From: Pseudomonas viridiflava
GTDB taxonomy: Bacteria > Pseudomonadota > Gammaproteobacteria > Pseudomonadales > Pseudomonadaceae
Reading direction: 5' to 3'
DNA: 64,000 bases
NCBI RefSeq assembly: GCF_900580865.1
Contig: NZ_UTBZ01000095.1
Span: forward strand, 82,385-146,384
Within the stretch, counting starts at the first letter, position 1. Each line of letters starts with the position of its first letter. The position numbers were made by a program, and so were the translations under genes. Positions 54,012-61,771 of this stretch are shown here, piece by piece. The notes beneath the pieces are model-generated. The model did not search any database. It had not been told where the DNA came from and saw only the letters and a list, made by a program, of their open reading frames with translations.

Positions 54012-55413
54012 GGGCAGCGGCCTCCGTGCCGACAGACTGGAACGCGGAAAAAGGAATCGGATCGATCGGGAAACGCGGGCGCAGCCAACCGACGTCTTTG
54101 CGTCCGGTGGCTTGGCGCAGGCGGTCGCTGCAGTAGCCGACGCACATCCGTCCCTGACAATCGCCCATGCTCACGCGGGTGCGCATTTTCAGGCTGGCGA
54201 TGTCTTGCACACCCTGCTCCAGCGCCAGGTCGATGTCGGCGCGGGTGGCGTGCTCGCAACGGCAAATGACCGTGTCGGCGGCAGGCAATGCGGTCTGGCC
54301 AACGCCGCGTTCGGTGTAGCGATCCACGGCAGCACGGAAGCGCACGATGGCTTTGAGCTTGCTCAGGTAACGGTCACGACGAACCCGCGCCAGCTCTTCT
54401 TCAAGTACGCCGCGTTGCAGCAGAATCGAGGTCGCCGCGATCTTGCCAGCGAGCATCGCCGCTTCACCGCCGCGAATCCCGCCCATGTCGCCGGCCAGAT
54501 GCACGTGGGGTTCGTTGCTTTGCTGCCAGAGGTTGGCGTTGGCGCGCAGATAGCCATCGTCACTGAAGCCGTGATCCAGGCCCATCTGCTGACTCAGTTG
54601 CGTGCGCGGAATAAAGCCGTAACCGACCGCGAGGGTCTTGGCTTCGAAGCGCTCGACGCGGCTCATGTCCGGTTCCCACGTGGCCGAGTACGGCGCGACG
54701 CTGACGCTTTTCAGTTCGTCTTCGCCATGGGCTTCAACCACGCCCCAGCCGTAATTCATCGGGATGCCGTGCAATTTCAGGTAGGCGAGCATGCTCAAGC
54801 CGTCGAGGAACAACTGCGGCTTGTTCAGCAACGCCAGGCTTTCACGGGCGATCTTGCCGAACGCGCAAGCTTCATACACGCCCGCGACGCTGACGCCCGC
54901 GGCATGCAACTGCGTCGCCACCAGCGGCAACAACGGCCCGGTGCCGGCGATGATCACCGGCCCTTGCGGCTTGACCACGCCACTTTTGATTTGCAGTTGC
55001 AGACCGCCGAGCATAATCACACCCGGCACCGTCCAGCCCGGAAATGGCACGCTGCGTTCATGGCATCCGGCGGACAACAGCAATTGCGGATATTCGATTT
55101 CGTGCAGTTGCTCGTCGCCATCCAGCACCACCAAGGCGCGGGTGCCTTCAGCGCCGACCACGCGATGGTTGAGGCGCACATCGATCAGCCCGGCCTGCTC
55201 CTGAAAATCACCGTGCAGTTTGCCCAAGGCTTCGGAGTAACGCGGGCCGAGATAATCCAGTTGCACGCCATCACGCAGCGGCCCGCGATAGACCACACCG
55301 CCAAGGCGCGAAGCTTCTTCGAGCAAGGTGCAGCGCACACCGTGGCGTGCCAGTTCGATGGCCGCCGCCATCCCCGCCGGGCCACCGCCGACGATTACCG
55401 GTTGCAGGCTCAT
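54004..55413 (-). CDS. hcnB: Hydrogen cyanide synthase subunit HcnB
   Basis: This 469-residue flavoprotein has VGGGPAGMAAAIELARHGV at the N-terminus (FAD), a second nucleotide-binding region near GPVIIAGTGPLLP, and a C-terminal [2Fe-2S] BFD-like domain with CRCEH and GDCQGRMC cysteines. Length agrees with P. aeruginosa HcnB (464). The ATG shares bases with the hcnA stop (ATGA), and the 3' end overlaps hcnC, so all three subunits are coupled. Confidence 0.92.
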   Translation of the reverse strand: MSLQPVIVGGGPAGMAAAIELARHGVRCTLLEEASRLGGVVYRGPLRDGVQLDYLGPRYSEALGKLHGDFQEQAGLIDVRLNHRVVGAEGTRALVVLDGDEQLHEIEYPQLLLSAGCHERSVPFPGWTVPGVIMLGGLQLQIKSGVVKPQGPVIIAGTGPLLPLVATQLHAAGVSVAGVYEACAFGKIARESLALLNKPQLFLDGLSMLAYLKLHGIPMNYGWGVVEAHGEDELKSVSVAPYSATWEPDMSRVERFEAKTLAVGYGFIPRTQLSQQMGLDHGFSDDGYLRANANLWQQSNEPHVHLAGDMGGIRGGEAAMLAGKIAATSILLQRGVLEEELARVRRDRYLSKLKAIVRFRAAVDRYTERGVGQTALPAADTVICRCEHATRADIDLALEQGVQDIASLKMRTRVSMGDCQGRMCVGYCSDRLRQATGRKDVGWLRPRFPIDPIPFSAFQSVGTEAAAHE

Positions 55414-55724
55414 ACGACCTCCTGCGCGGTGATACGGTTGACCTGGGTTTCAATCTGCATGCCGTCACGCACGACGGTCTGACAGGCACGGCGTTTGTGC
55501 CGGCCATTGATTTTCACCAGACAGCACTGGCACACGCCCATGCCGCAGTAGGCGCCGGTGATCTGATTGTGATCGTTGCGGGCAATCTGGCGTACGCCGA
55601 GGGATTGAATAACGCTGAGCACGGTTTCGCCGATGGCAGCGGTGACCGTTTGGCCGTTGATGTGGACGGTCATATCCGCCTGCGCCAACGGCTGGATATC
55701 AAAAGATCTTTCTAGGCAGTGCAT
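55410..55724 (-). CDS. hcnA: Hydrogen cyanide synthase subunit HcnA (2Fe-2S)
   Basis: This 104-residue ferredoxin-like subunit has C60-x4-C65-x2-C68-x12-C81, the plant-type 2Fe-2S pattern. I start at the ATG at 55724 (MHCLERSFDIQPL), which gives the same length as P. aeruginosa HcnA. The in-frame ATG at 55736 is part of the RsmA/RsmE site ACGGATG whose GGA serves as the ribosome site. It is the first gene of hcnABC and accepts electrons from glycine oxidation. Confidence 0.92.
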   Translation of the reverse strand: MHCLERSFDIQPLAQADMTVHINGQTVTAAIGETVLSVIQSLGVRQIARNDHNQITGAYCGMGVCQCCLVKINGRHKRRACQTVVRDGMQIETQVNRITAQEVV

Positions 55725-55731
55725 TGCAATG

Positions 55732-55743
55732 TTCATCCGTGAA
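55732..55743 (-). promoter_or_regulatory. RsmA/RsmE binding site at the hcnA ribosome site
   Basis: On the coding strand the leader reads TTCACGGATGAA, an exact match to the A/UCANGGANGU/A consensus and the same sequence used in studies of RsmE bound to P. fluorescens hcnA mRNA. The TTCA/TGAA arms can pair and expose GGA in the loop. This predicts Gac/Rsm control of cyanide production. Confidence 0.88.
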
Positions 55744-55765
55744 GGTTCAGTTGAGGTGGTGTCAG

Positions 55766-55772
55766 CTCCTTG
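55766..55772 (-). promoter_or_regulatory. Possible second Rsm site in the hcnA leader
   Basis: GCAAGGAGCTG on the coding strand fits CANGGA, about 25 bases upstream of the main site. Multiple GGA motifs are usual in hcnA leaders, but this one lacks a clear stem. Confidence 0.45.
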
Positions 55773-55884
55773 CTGCACTACACCGGGTCGACGCGTTTAT
55801 TGTGGCTATGAGGGGGCGTCGACGCGGGTACTTCGTCAGCGCAACAAGGTGCGCGTGAAGCACTGTAGTTCATACCTCAGCAAA

Positions 55885-55938
55885 GGCCTGGATCATTTAC
55901 GTTAGGCGATATCGCCCGACGAAATATTGATCCAGGCC
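55885..55938. other. 54-base interrupted palindrome upstream of hcnA
   Basis: The outer arms GGCCTGGATCA and TGATCCAGGCC match perfectly over 11 bases; the centre is the perfect palindrome GGCGATATCGCC, with imperfectly paired flanks (TTTACGTTA / CGACGAAATAT). It lies between hcnA (divergent side) and the stop of the membrane protein gene at 55966, so it could terminate that gene's transcript or be a regulator site for hcn. Confidence 0.65.
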
Positions 55939-55965
55939 AGTGAAAGCAGTTGGATTGTCCAACGA

Positions 55966-56514
55966 TCAATTGGAGAAGACGAATTGCCCTTTGATCTTTT
56001 TCGCACCGATGAAACCGAGGTCCGGGAACAGCAGGGATTTGATCCAGGCGGCGTAGAACACAATGGCCAGAGTGATGCCGACGGCAATCACGGTCGACAG
56101 CGGATCTTCCTCATAGCCCTTGAACATGCGTGAAACCTGACTGATGGTGAGCAGGACGTAAACGGTGTAAGCCGCTGCCACGTTCTTGTAGAAACCCCAT
56201 GCAAACAACAACGGAATGCCGCCAGCGATCAGCAACATGGTCAGTGCCAGACCGGCGCTTGCGTCATAGAACAGGAAGAAACCGAAGACTGCGCCGATCA
56301 ATGCCTGGATGCAGGTCAACACAACCAGCAAAGTGACTTTGAGTGAATGCTTTTCTCTGAGGGCCGGATCCGGACGCCCGCCGATCCAGGCTGCCAGCAC
56401 GCGATCTTTGACCGCACCGCCCGACAACGCTTTGAACGTTTCGGTTTTCGAGCGCCCGGCTTCGAGCATCTCAACCAACTGGCGTTTGATTTCCTTCTTG
56501 TCCAACGTGTTCAT
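55966..56514 (-). CDS. Four-helix membrane protein of unknown function
   Basis: The protein has 182 residues. The N-terminal cytoplasmic ~55 residues (KKEIKRQLVEMLEAGRSKTE, small helix bundle) are followed by four hydrophobic helices (TLLVVLTCIQALIGAVFGFF, LTMLLIAGGIPLLFAWGF and two more). I cannot name a family. It is transcribed alone toward hcnA, and the 54-base palindrome follows its stop. Confidence 0.72.
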   Translation of the reverse strand: MNTLDKKEIKRQLVEMLEAGRSKTETFKALSGGAVKDRVLAAWIGGRPDPALREKHSLKVTLLVVLTCIQALIGAVFGFFLFYDASAGLALTMLLIAGGIPLLFAWGFYKNVAAAYTVYVLLTISQVSRMFKGYEEDPLSTVIAVGITLAIVFYAAWIKSLLFPDLGFIGAKKIKGQFVFSN

Positions 56515-56588
56515 CCTTAAAGAGGGGTAAAAGCGGCCAATCCACTTCCGGCGGCGATTCTCGCTGTTGCCCCCACAGAAAGCAAAAA

Positions 56589-56616
56589 GCCGCTTTCACC
56601 CGAAGGTGAAAGCGGC
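56589..56616 (-). terminator. Rho-independent terminator of the small-peptide operon
   Basis: On the minus strand GCCGCTTTCACC-TTCG-GGTGAAAGCGGC is followed by TTTTTGCT: a perfect 12-pair stem with a UUCG loop and T-run, 26 bases after the stop of the 24-residue gene. Confidence 0.93.
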
Positions 56617-56641
56617 CGAGGCATGGGCCTCAATGGAGCAA

Positions 56642-56716
56642 TCAGTGCACGAACAGGGCGATCAGGATGATGATCGGGATCGGTACGCCGAGGAAAAACA
56701 GCAGTAGTGAGCGCAT
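56642..56716 (-). CDS. 24-residue single-helix membrane peptide
   Basis: The frame encodes MRSLLLFFLGVPIPIIIL then IALFVH: a short basic start and one hydrophobic helix with an internal PIP. AAGGAG lies seven bases before this ATG; an ATG six bases earlier is too close to that site. It begins 15 bases after the stop of the preceding gene and is followed by a strong terminator, so transcription as the second gene of a two-gene operon is well supported. Function unknown; single-helix peptides of this kind often modulate a membrane partner, here perhaps the upstream product. Confidence 0.72.
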   Translation of the reverse strand: MRSLLLFFLGVPIPIIILIALFVH

Positions 56717-56731
56717 GGTCATGCTCCTTGT

Positions 56732-57661
56732 TTAACGGACTGGAGTGGTCGTGGTGTAGGTGTCGACTTCAACGTACTCGACGGCATCCCGACGACGACC
56801 GCCATAAGTAGCCGCGAGGCTGGCGAAGAACGCACCGGCCAGCAGCGAGATGAACATCCACAGCGAGGTCCAGGCAGCGACTTTCGCAGCAGTGTCGGCG
56901 GCTTGTTGAGCTTTCAGCTTGGCGTCGGCCAGGGCCTTCTGGGTGCGGGCGTAGATTTCATCGACGCGACGCTCGGCATCAGCCTGTGTCAGGTTGGTCC
57001 GCTGTGCGACCAGTTGCGCCAGGTAAGTGCGGTCTTCGGCACTCAGCTGACCGTTGGCCAGGCTTTGCGCGAAGATGCGGGCCACGGCGCCATGCGCTGC
57101 GTCATCGCTGACCGAGGCTGGACGATCATCGCGGAACAGGCTGTCGATGTAGTAACCGTACTGGTTGCTGTCGGTGTTCGCTGCAGCAGAGCCGGCCGCT
57201 TGGGTCATCGCGCTGGCAGCACCGCCAGCAACACTGGCACCGGCCTGCACACCACCACTGATGACGCTGCTGACCGAACCGACCACCAGAACCGCAGTGA
57301 CCAACGTCGCCACGCACCACGCGAGGAAGCCGTGCGCGGTGTCGCGGAAATACACTTCATCGCCGTGCATGTTCGCCCACTTCACCCGCAGGCGACCGGC
57401 GATGTAGCCACCCATGCCGGAAGCGATGATTTGCGTTGCCGCCAGCCAGACAATCGTGGAAATGCCCAGGCCCTTGGCGCTGACGCCCTCTCCGGCCCAC
57501 GGTGAAACGGCAGAGAAACCCAAACCGAATCCGAGCAAGACCAGAATCATCGACAGTGCAGCGGCAGCCGCAGCACCGGCGAAAATCGCGCCCCAGGACA
57601 CGCCCGAAACGCTGCTCGACTCTTCAACGGCGGGATAAAACCCATCAGGGGATCTATTCAT
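56732..57661 (-). CDS. Membrane protein with glycine-zipper-like helices, function unknown
   Basis: The protein has 309 residues. An N-terminal cytoplasmic segment leads to helices at about 22-50 (WGAIFAGAAAAAALSMILVL), 70-90 and 115-140, a soluble Ala/Gln-rich loop (about 165-270, predicted coiled coil with QADAERRVDEIYARTQKALA) and a last helix near 280. Similar proteins in pseudomonads are annotated PhnA-like or hypothetical, without known role. The start at 57661 is preceded by GGAG. First gene of the operon with the 24-residue peptide. Confidence 0.75.
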   Translation of the reverse strand: MNRSPDGFYPAVEESSSVSGVSWGAIFAGAAAAAALSMILVLLGFGLGFSAVSPWAGEGVSAKGLGISTIVWLAATQIIASGMGGYIAGRLRVKWANMHGDEVYFRDTAHGFLAWCVATLVTAVLVVGSVSSVISGGVQAGASVAGGAASAMTQAAGSAAANTDSNQYGYYIDSLFRDDRPASVSDDAAHGAVARIFAQSLANGQLSAEDRTYLAQLVAQRTNLTQADAERRVDEIYARTQKALADAKLKAQQAADTAAKVAAWTSLWMFISLLAGAFFASLAATYGGRRRDAVEYVEVDTYTTTTPVR

Positions 57662-57853
57662 TGTTGTTCTGCTCCAGGCATGAAAAATGGTGTTACAACT
57701 CGTCATCAGAGGAATTGCAGCGACCGTGCCATTCGCGGAAATTAAATAAACCCTTTAGTTTCAGATAGTTAGAAAGAATGAACTTCCTCAGACCATGCAA
57801 ATTGCAACAACAGCCGAATAACAGCGGGTTTTATGCATTGGCACAAATGCCAG

Positions 57854-58183
57854 TTATTTGCGTTTGTAGCTCTTGTTACCGCCGGGCGTCAGGCAATACA
57901 CCCCGCCACGTGGGCCAGTGCAAAACGAACCGCTGCCACAGGCGCAGCCATCTTCGCTGTGCAGGAAGTTTTGCGGTCGCGCCTGCTGGCGTTCACCGAA
58001 CATCGCCGCGCAGCTTTTCTTCGAGCCGCTGATGGAGCCGTCATTGCACAGGAACAGGTCGCCATCGCAGCGATCGATCCCGCCTTTCTTGCCGGAGCAC
58101 GGCGTGTTGGCCGCCCACGTCGAAGCACTGAAGAGCACCAGGAGCAGCCCGGTGATGGGCATCCAGCCACGGCGAATCGACAT
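57854..58183 (-). CDS. Small secreted cysteine-rich protein
   Basis: The 109-residue precursor has a signal peptide ending STWA. The mature part has eight cysteines (NTPCSGKKGG, DRCDGDLFLCNDG, SCAAMF, DGCACGSGSFC, VYC) in a small glycine-rich frame, suggesting four disulfides. It ends in a basic KSYKRK tail. No family recognised; periplasmic or secreted role unknown. A GTG six bases upstream (58189) is an alternative start. Confidence 0.72.
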   Translation of the reverse strand: MSIRRGWMPITGLLLVLFSASTWAANTPCSGKKGGIDRCDGDLFLCNDGSISGSKKSCAAMFGERQQARPQNFLHSEDGCACGSGSFCTGPRGGVYCLTPGGNKSYKRK

Positions 58184-58356
58184 ACGCACAGAATCCCTGC
58201 TGTTTAGATTTATGGCCAGATGATATCTGGCGTTCCGGCAAATAAATCCCCAAGGCGCGCAAATGATAGCTACAACATGAAAGTTAATTTAAAGCGTCAG
58301 CGGATTTTCTTGGCAAAATGCTGCCATTCCGTTTGAACCGATCAGCAGGCCTGCCT

Positions 58357-59040
58357 ATGACTCGTATCTTGACCATCGAAGACGACGCCGTGACCGCCCG
58401 GGAGATCGTCGCCGAACTGAGCAGCCACGGGCTCGACGTCGACTGGGTCGACAATGGCCGTGAAGGCCTCGACCGCGCCGTGAGCGGCAACTACGACCTG
58501 ATCACCCTCGACCGCATGTTGCCCGAACTCGATGGCTTGGCCATCGTCACCACCCTGCGCACCATGGGTGTGGCCACGCCGATTCTGATGATCAGCGCCC
58601 TCTCCGATGTCGACGAACGCGTACGCGGCTTGCGCGCCGGCGGCGATGATTACCTGACCAAACCATTTGCCACCGATGAAATGGCCGCGCGGGTGGAAGT
58701 GTTGTTGCGTCGGCAGAACAGCGGCGCTACCCAGGCGACGACCTTGCAGGTGGCGGACCTCGAACTGGACTTGATCAGCCATGAAGCGCGCCGCGCCGAA
58801 CAGGTGCTGACGCTGTTGCCGACCGAATACAAACTGCTGGAATTTCTGATGCGCAACAGCGGCCAGATCCTCTCGCGGATGATGATTTTCGAAGAGGTCT
58901 GGGGCTATCACTTCGACCCTGGCACCAACCTGATCGACGTGCACATCGGCCGTTTGCGCAAAAAAATCGACGCCGCCGGCCATGTGCCGCTGATCCGCAC
59001 GGTACGGGGCTCGGGTTATGTCATTGCCGAACCCGTCTGA
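58357..59040 (+). CDS. OmpR-family response regulator
   Basis: The protein has 227 residues: a receiver domain with phospho-acceptor D52 (ITLDRMLPELDG) and lysine in LTKPF, then a C-terminal winged helix (about 130-225; LLPTEYKLLEFLMRNSGQIL, IDVHIGRLRKKID, RTVRGSGYVI). It overlaps the sensor kinase gene by 23 bases. The signal is unknown. Confidence 0.93.
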   Translation: MTRILTIEDDAVTAREIVAELSSHGLDVDWVDNGREGLDRAVSGNYDLITLDRMLPELDGLAIVTTLRTMGVATPILMISALSDVDERVRGLRAGGDDYLTKPFATDEMAARVEVLLRRQNSGATQATTLQVADLELDLISHEARRAEQVLTLLPTEYKLLEFLMRNSGQILSRMMIFEEVWGYHFDPGTNLIDVHIGRLRKKIDAAGHVPLIRTVRGSGYVIAEPV

Positions 59041-60412
59041 CGGCTGGCGCTCCTCCAGCAGCCGTTTGCTGGCGCTGTACAGTTCGCTGTTCGTGGCGTG
59101 GAGCGCGATCCTCATGGGGGTCATGTATTACGAGGTCTCCGGCTACCTCGACAACCTCGCCAAACACTCGCTGATGCAACGTCAGCACCTGTTTTCGCAC
59201 TTCCGCGGCGAGCAACTGGAAGACGCCCTCGCCGCCAGCATGACCTTCGACATTCGCGGCATCGACGCCTATGGCTTGTTCGATGCCGATGGCGTTTACC
59301 TCGGTGGCGCGTTGCAGCAGATCCCCGAAGGCCTGCCGCTGGACGGCAAGATCCATATGCTCGCCGAATGCGCCGACTCCGACGACCCGACCCTGCCCAA
59401 TGACAGCTGCGACGCGGTGGCCACGCAAACCCGCGACGGCCGCTGGCTGGTGCTGCTGCGCGACAACGGTTCGCTGTTTGCGGTGACGCGGATCATTTTG
59501 CATGCGTTGTTCTGGGGCGTGTCGCTGACGATTCTGCCGGGGATTGCCGGTTGGCATTTGCTGCGCCGTCGGCCGTTACGGCGCATCCGGGCGATTCAGG
59601 ACAGCGCTCAGGCGATTGTGGCCGGCGACCTGACCCACCGTTTGCCACTGTCCAATCGCCGCGATGAACTGGACATGCTCGCCGCCATCGTCAACGCCAT
59701 GCTTGAGCGCATCGAGCGTTTGATGAATGAAGTCAAAGGCGTCTGCGACAACATCGCCCATGATTTGCGCACGCCGCTGACGCGCCTGCGCGCGCAGTTG
59801 TATCGCATGCAGCAACAGGCCGGCGAAGGTTCGCAGGAGGCGGCGCAACTGGATCTGGTGTTGGCCGAAGCAGACACGCTGATGGCGCGGTTTCGCGGGT
59901 TGCTGCGGATTTCCGAACTGGAAGATCGCCAGCGCCGTTCAGGTTTTGTCGAACTCGACCCGGTGCAACTGCTGGAAGAACTGCATGAGTTTTATCTGCC
60001 ACTGGCCGAGGAAGGCGAGCTGCGTTTCGACTTGAACATGCCGGAAACATTACCGCTGCTCAATGGTGATCGCGCGTTGTTGTTCGAGGCGCTGGCGAAT
60101 CTGCTGAGCAATTCGATCAAGTTCACCCCGGTCGGCGGAACGGTGATGTTGCGTGGAGTCAACGTGGGTGGGCAGACACGGATTGAGGTGCACGACTCAG
60201 GGCCGGGGATTCCCGAGGCTGAACGTGAGGCGGTGTTCCAGAGGTTTTATCGCGCCGAGGGTGGGCAGCCGCAGGGTGGCTTTGGTTTGGGGCTGTCGAT
60301 TGTCGCGGCGATTGTCAGCTTGCATGGCTTCAGTCTTGAAGTCGGCAGCAGTGATCTCGGTGGAGCGAAACTGGTGCTCGATTGCCGGCAGAGCCTGATC
60401 GAAAATTCCTGA
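59018..60412 (+). CDS. Sensor histidine kinase
   Basis: The 464-residue inner-membrane kinase has two transmembrane helices (about 17-38 and 155-178) flanking a ~115-residue periplasmic sensor, a HAMP domain, a HisKA domain with H248 (DNIAHDLRTPLTRL), and an HATPase domain (ALANLLSNSIKFTPVGG, HDSGPGIP, GGFGLGLSIVAAI). The ATG lies inside the regulator gene, indicating coupled translation. The pair's signal and targets are not evident. Confidence 0.92.
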   Translation: MSLPNPSDGWRSSSSRLLALYSSLFVAWSAILMGVMYYEVSGYLDNLAKHSLMQRQHLFSHFRGEQLEDALAASMTFDIRGIDAYGLFDADGVYLGGALQQIPEGLPLDGKIHMLAECADSDDPTLPNDSCDAVATQTRDGRWLVLLRDNGSLFAVTRIILHALFWGVSLTILPGIAGWHLLRRRPLRRIRAIQDSAQAIVAGDLTHRLPLSNRRDELDMLAAIVNAMLERIERLMNEVKGVCDNIAHDLRTPLTRLRAQLYRMQQQAGEGSQEAAQLDLVLAEADTLMARFRGLLRISELEDRQRRSGFVELDPVQLLEELHEFYLPLAEEGELRFDLNMPETLPLLNGDRALLFEALANLLSNSIKFTPVGGTVMLRGVNVGGQTRIEVHDSGPGIPEAEREAVFQRFYRAEGGQPQGGFGLGLSIVAAIVSLHGFSLEVGSSDLGGAKLVLDCRQSLIENS

Positions 60413-60433
60413 ATCCCACTTTGGAATGCAACC

Positions 60434-60523
60434 CCTGTAGGAGTGAGCCTGCTCGCGATAGCGGTGTGTCAGTCAACAACTCATTGAATGACAAAACGCC
60501 ATCGCGAGCAGGCGAAGGCCTAC
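60434..60523. repeat. REPIN variant, right arm degraded
   Basis: TGTAGGAGTGAGCCTGCTCG is intact, but the right arm reads ATCGCGAGCAGGCGAAGGCC, losing the CTCACTCC part. It lies between the kinase and SRPBCC genes, whose 3' ends converge. Confidence 0.75.
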
Positions 60524-60541
60524 ATTGGATCGTGGTTTTGA

Positions 60542-60952
60542 TCAGGCTGGGTAATTGGCTCGGAGTGCTTCGAGGCCACCCTGGTAGATACCGCTGAACA
60601 GCGCCACTACTTCCTCATCACTCACGCCTTTGGCGTTGAAACGTCCCGACCACGTCACCCGCGCGCCCTGCCCTTGGGCTTCGACCTTGATCGTCGCCAG
60701 ATAATCAGTCGCCGGGAACGGTGCCTGTTCGATCGAATAGCTGTAAGTCTTCGCCGCGTTGTCGAACGCTTGCAGTCGCTCGACCACCACGCCGCCGTCA
60801 GCGGTTTGCAAGGTGCGCACGCGGCCGCCGTCGCTCAGCTCACTGTTGGGAATAAAGGGCAGCCAATCGGGCAGCGTGTTGAAGCCGCCGATCAATTGCC
60901 AGACCTGATCGGCCGAGGCCGGGATGTCGATGGTTGCGGATGCTGTAGGCAT
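60542..60952 (-). CDS. SRPBCC-family ligand-binding protein
   Basis: This 136-residue protein has a START/Bet v1-like fold (polyketide cyclase/dehydrase family): ATIDIPASADQVWQLIGGFN at the N-terminus, DWLPFIPNSEL, RVTWSGRFNAKG and the long C-terminal helix. Such proteins bind small hydrophobic ligands. It follows the SDR gene by 21 bases and the AKR gene upstream of that, suggesting a three-gene operon acting on one substrate. Confidence 0.85.
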   Translation of the reverse strand: MPTASATIDIPASADQVWQLIGGFNTLPDWLPFIPNSELSDGGRVRTLQTADGGVVVERLQAFDNAAKTYSYSIEQAPFPATDYLATIKVEAQGQGARVTWSGRFNAKGVSDEEVVALFSGIYQGGLEALRANYPA

Positions 60953-60973
60953 AAATAAACGTCTCTCCAGAAT

Positions 60974-61771
60974 TCAGATAGTCAGGCTGTCGACCACGCC
61001 GCCATCGACGCGCAAAGCAGCGCCGGTGGTGGCCGAGGACAGCGGCGAAGCAATGTAGGTCACCAGATGCGCGACCTCTTCGACATCCGCTACGCGCTGG
61101 ATGATCGAGGTCGGGCGGGCCTTGCGTACAAAGGCGTCGGCTTCATCGCGCAGGTTGCGCCCGGATTCAGCGGCGGCATCCTTGAGCATGTCTTCGAGGC
61201 CATCGGTGAAGGTCGGCCCCGGCAGGATCGCATTGACCGTCACCCCGGTGCCAGCCAGACGTTTGGCCAGGCCGTGGGACACCGCCAGGTTGGCGCTTTT
61301 GGTCACGCCATAGTTGATCATGTCGGCTGGGGTGGCGACGCCGGATTCCGAGGACAGGAAGATCACCCGGCCCCAGCCCTGCTCGACCATCGCCGGCACG
61401 TAATGACGGGACAGACGCACCCCGGAAATCACGTTGACCTCATAGAAGCGCGTCCACTCGCTGTCCGGTGCTTCGAAGAAATCAACCGCGTCGAAGATGC
61501 CGAGGTTATTCACCAGAATGTCCGCACGCGGTTCAGCGGCGAACAGTTTCTGCGCGCCTTCGGCGGTGCCCAGATCGGCAGTCAAACCACGCAACTGCGC
61601 GCCCGGCACTTTATCGCGAATGCTCGCCAGCGCCTGCTCGACCTTGGCGGTATCGCGACCGATCACCACCACCGTGGCGCCGGATTCGGCCAGAGACTGG
61701 CTGATGCCCAGTCCAATGCCGGCGGTGCTGCCGCTGACGATGGCCAGTTTTCCACTCAGATCAATCTTCAT
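60974..61771 (-). CDS. Short-chain dehydrogenase/reductase
   Basis: This 265-residue classical SDR has the NAD(P) loop SGSTAGIGLGIS, NNLGIFD in the fold, the catalytic Ser in FLSSESG, and YGVTK as the Y-x-x-x-K pair. It is translationally coupled to the aldo/keto reductase gene (four-base overlap). Substrate unknown. Confidence 0.9.
   Translation of the reverse strand: MKIDLSGKLAIVSGSTAGIGLGISQSLAESGATVVVIGRDTAKVEQALASIRDKVPGAQLRGLTADLGTAEGAQKLFAAEPRADILVNNLGIFDAVDFFEAPDSEWTRFYEVNVISGVRLSRHYVPAMVEQGWGRVIFLSSESGVATPADMINYGVTKSANLAVSHGLAKRLAGTGVTVNAILPGPTFTDGLEDMLKDAAAESGRNLRDEADAFVRKARPTSIIQRVADVEEVAHLVTYIASPLSSATTGAALRVDGGVVDSLTI

Noticed and set aside
52770..55482. Two open frames of about 490-500 codons antisense to hcnB and hcnC
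   Set aside because: hcnB and hcnC have overlapping stops and starts and strong family matches; the antisense frames have none.
52752..55724. Opine or hydroxyproline oxidase subunits
   Set aside because: These share the domain layout, but the sizes, close match to known HcnC/HcnB motifs and the hcnA-type Rsm leader favour hydrogen cyanide synthase.
55744..55884. ANR (FNR-type) box for hcnA
   Set aside because: I looked for TTGAT-N4-ATCAA and close variants in this gap and found no convincing copy, so none is listed although one would be expected.
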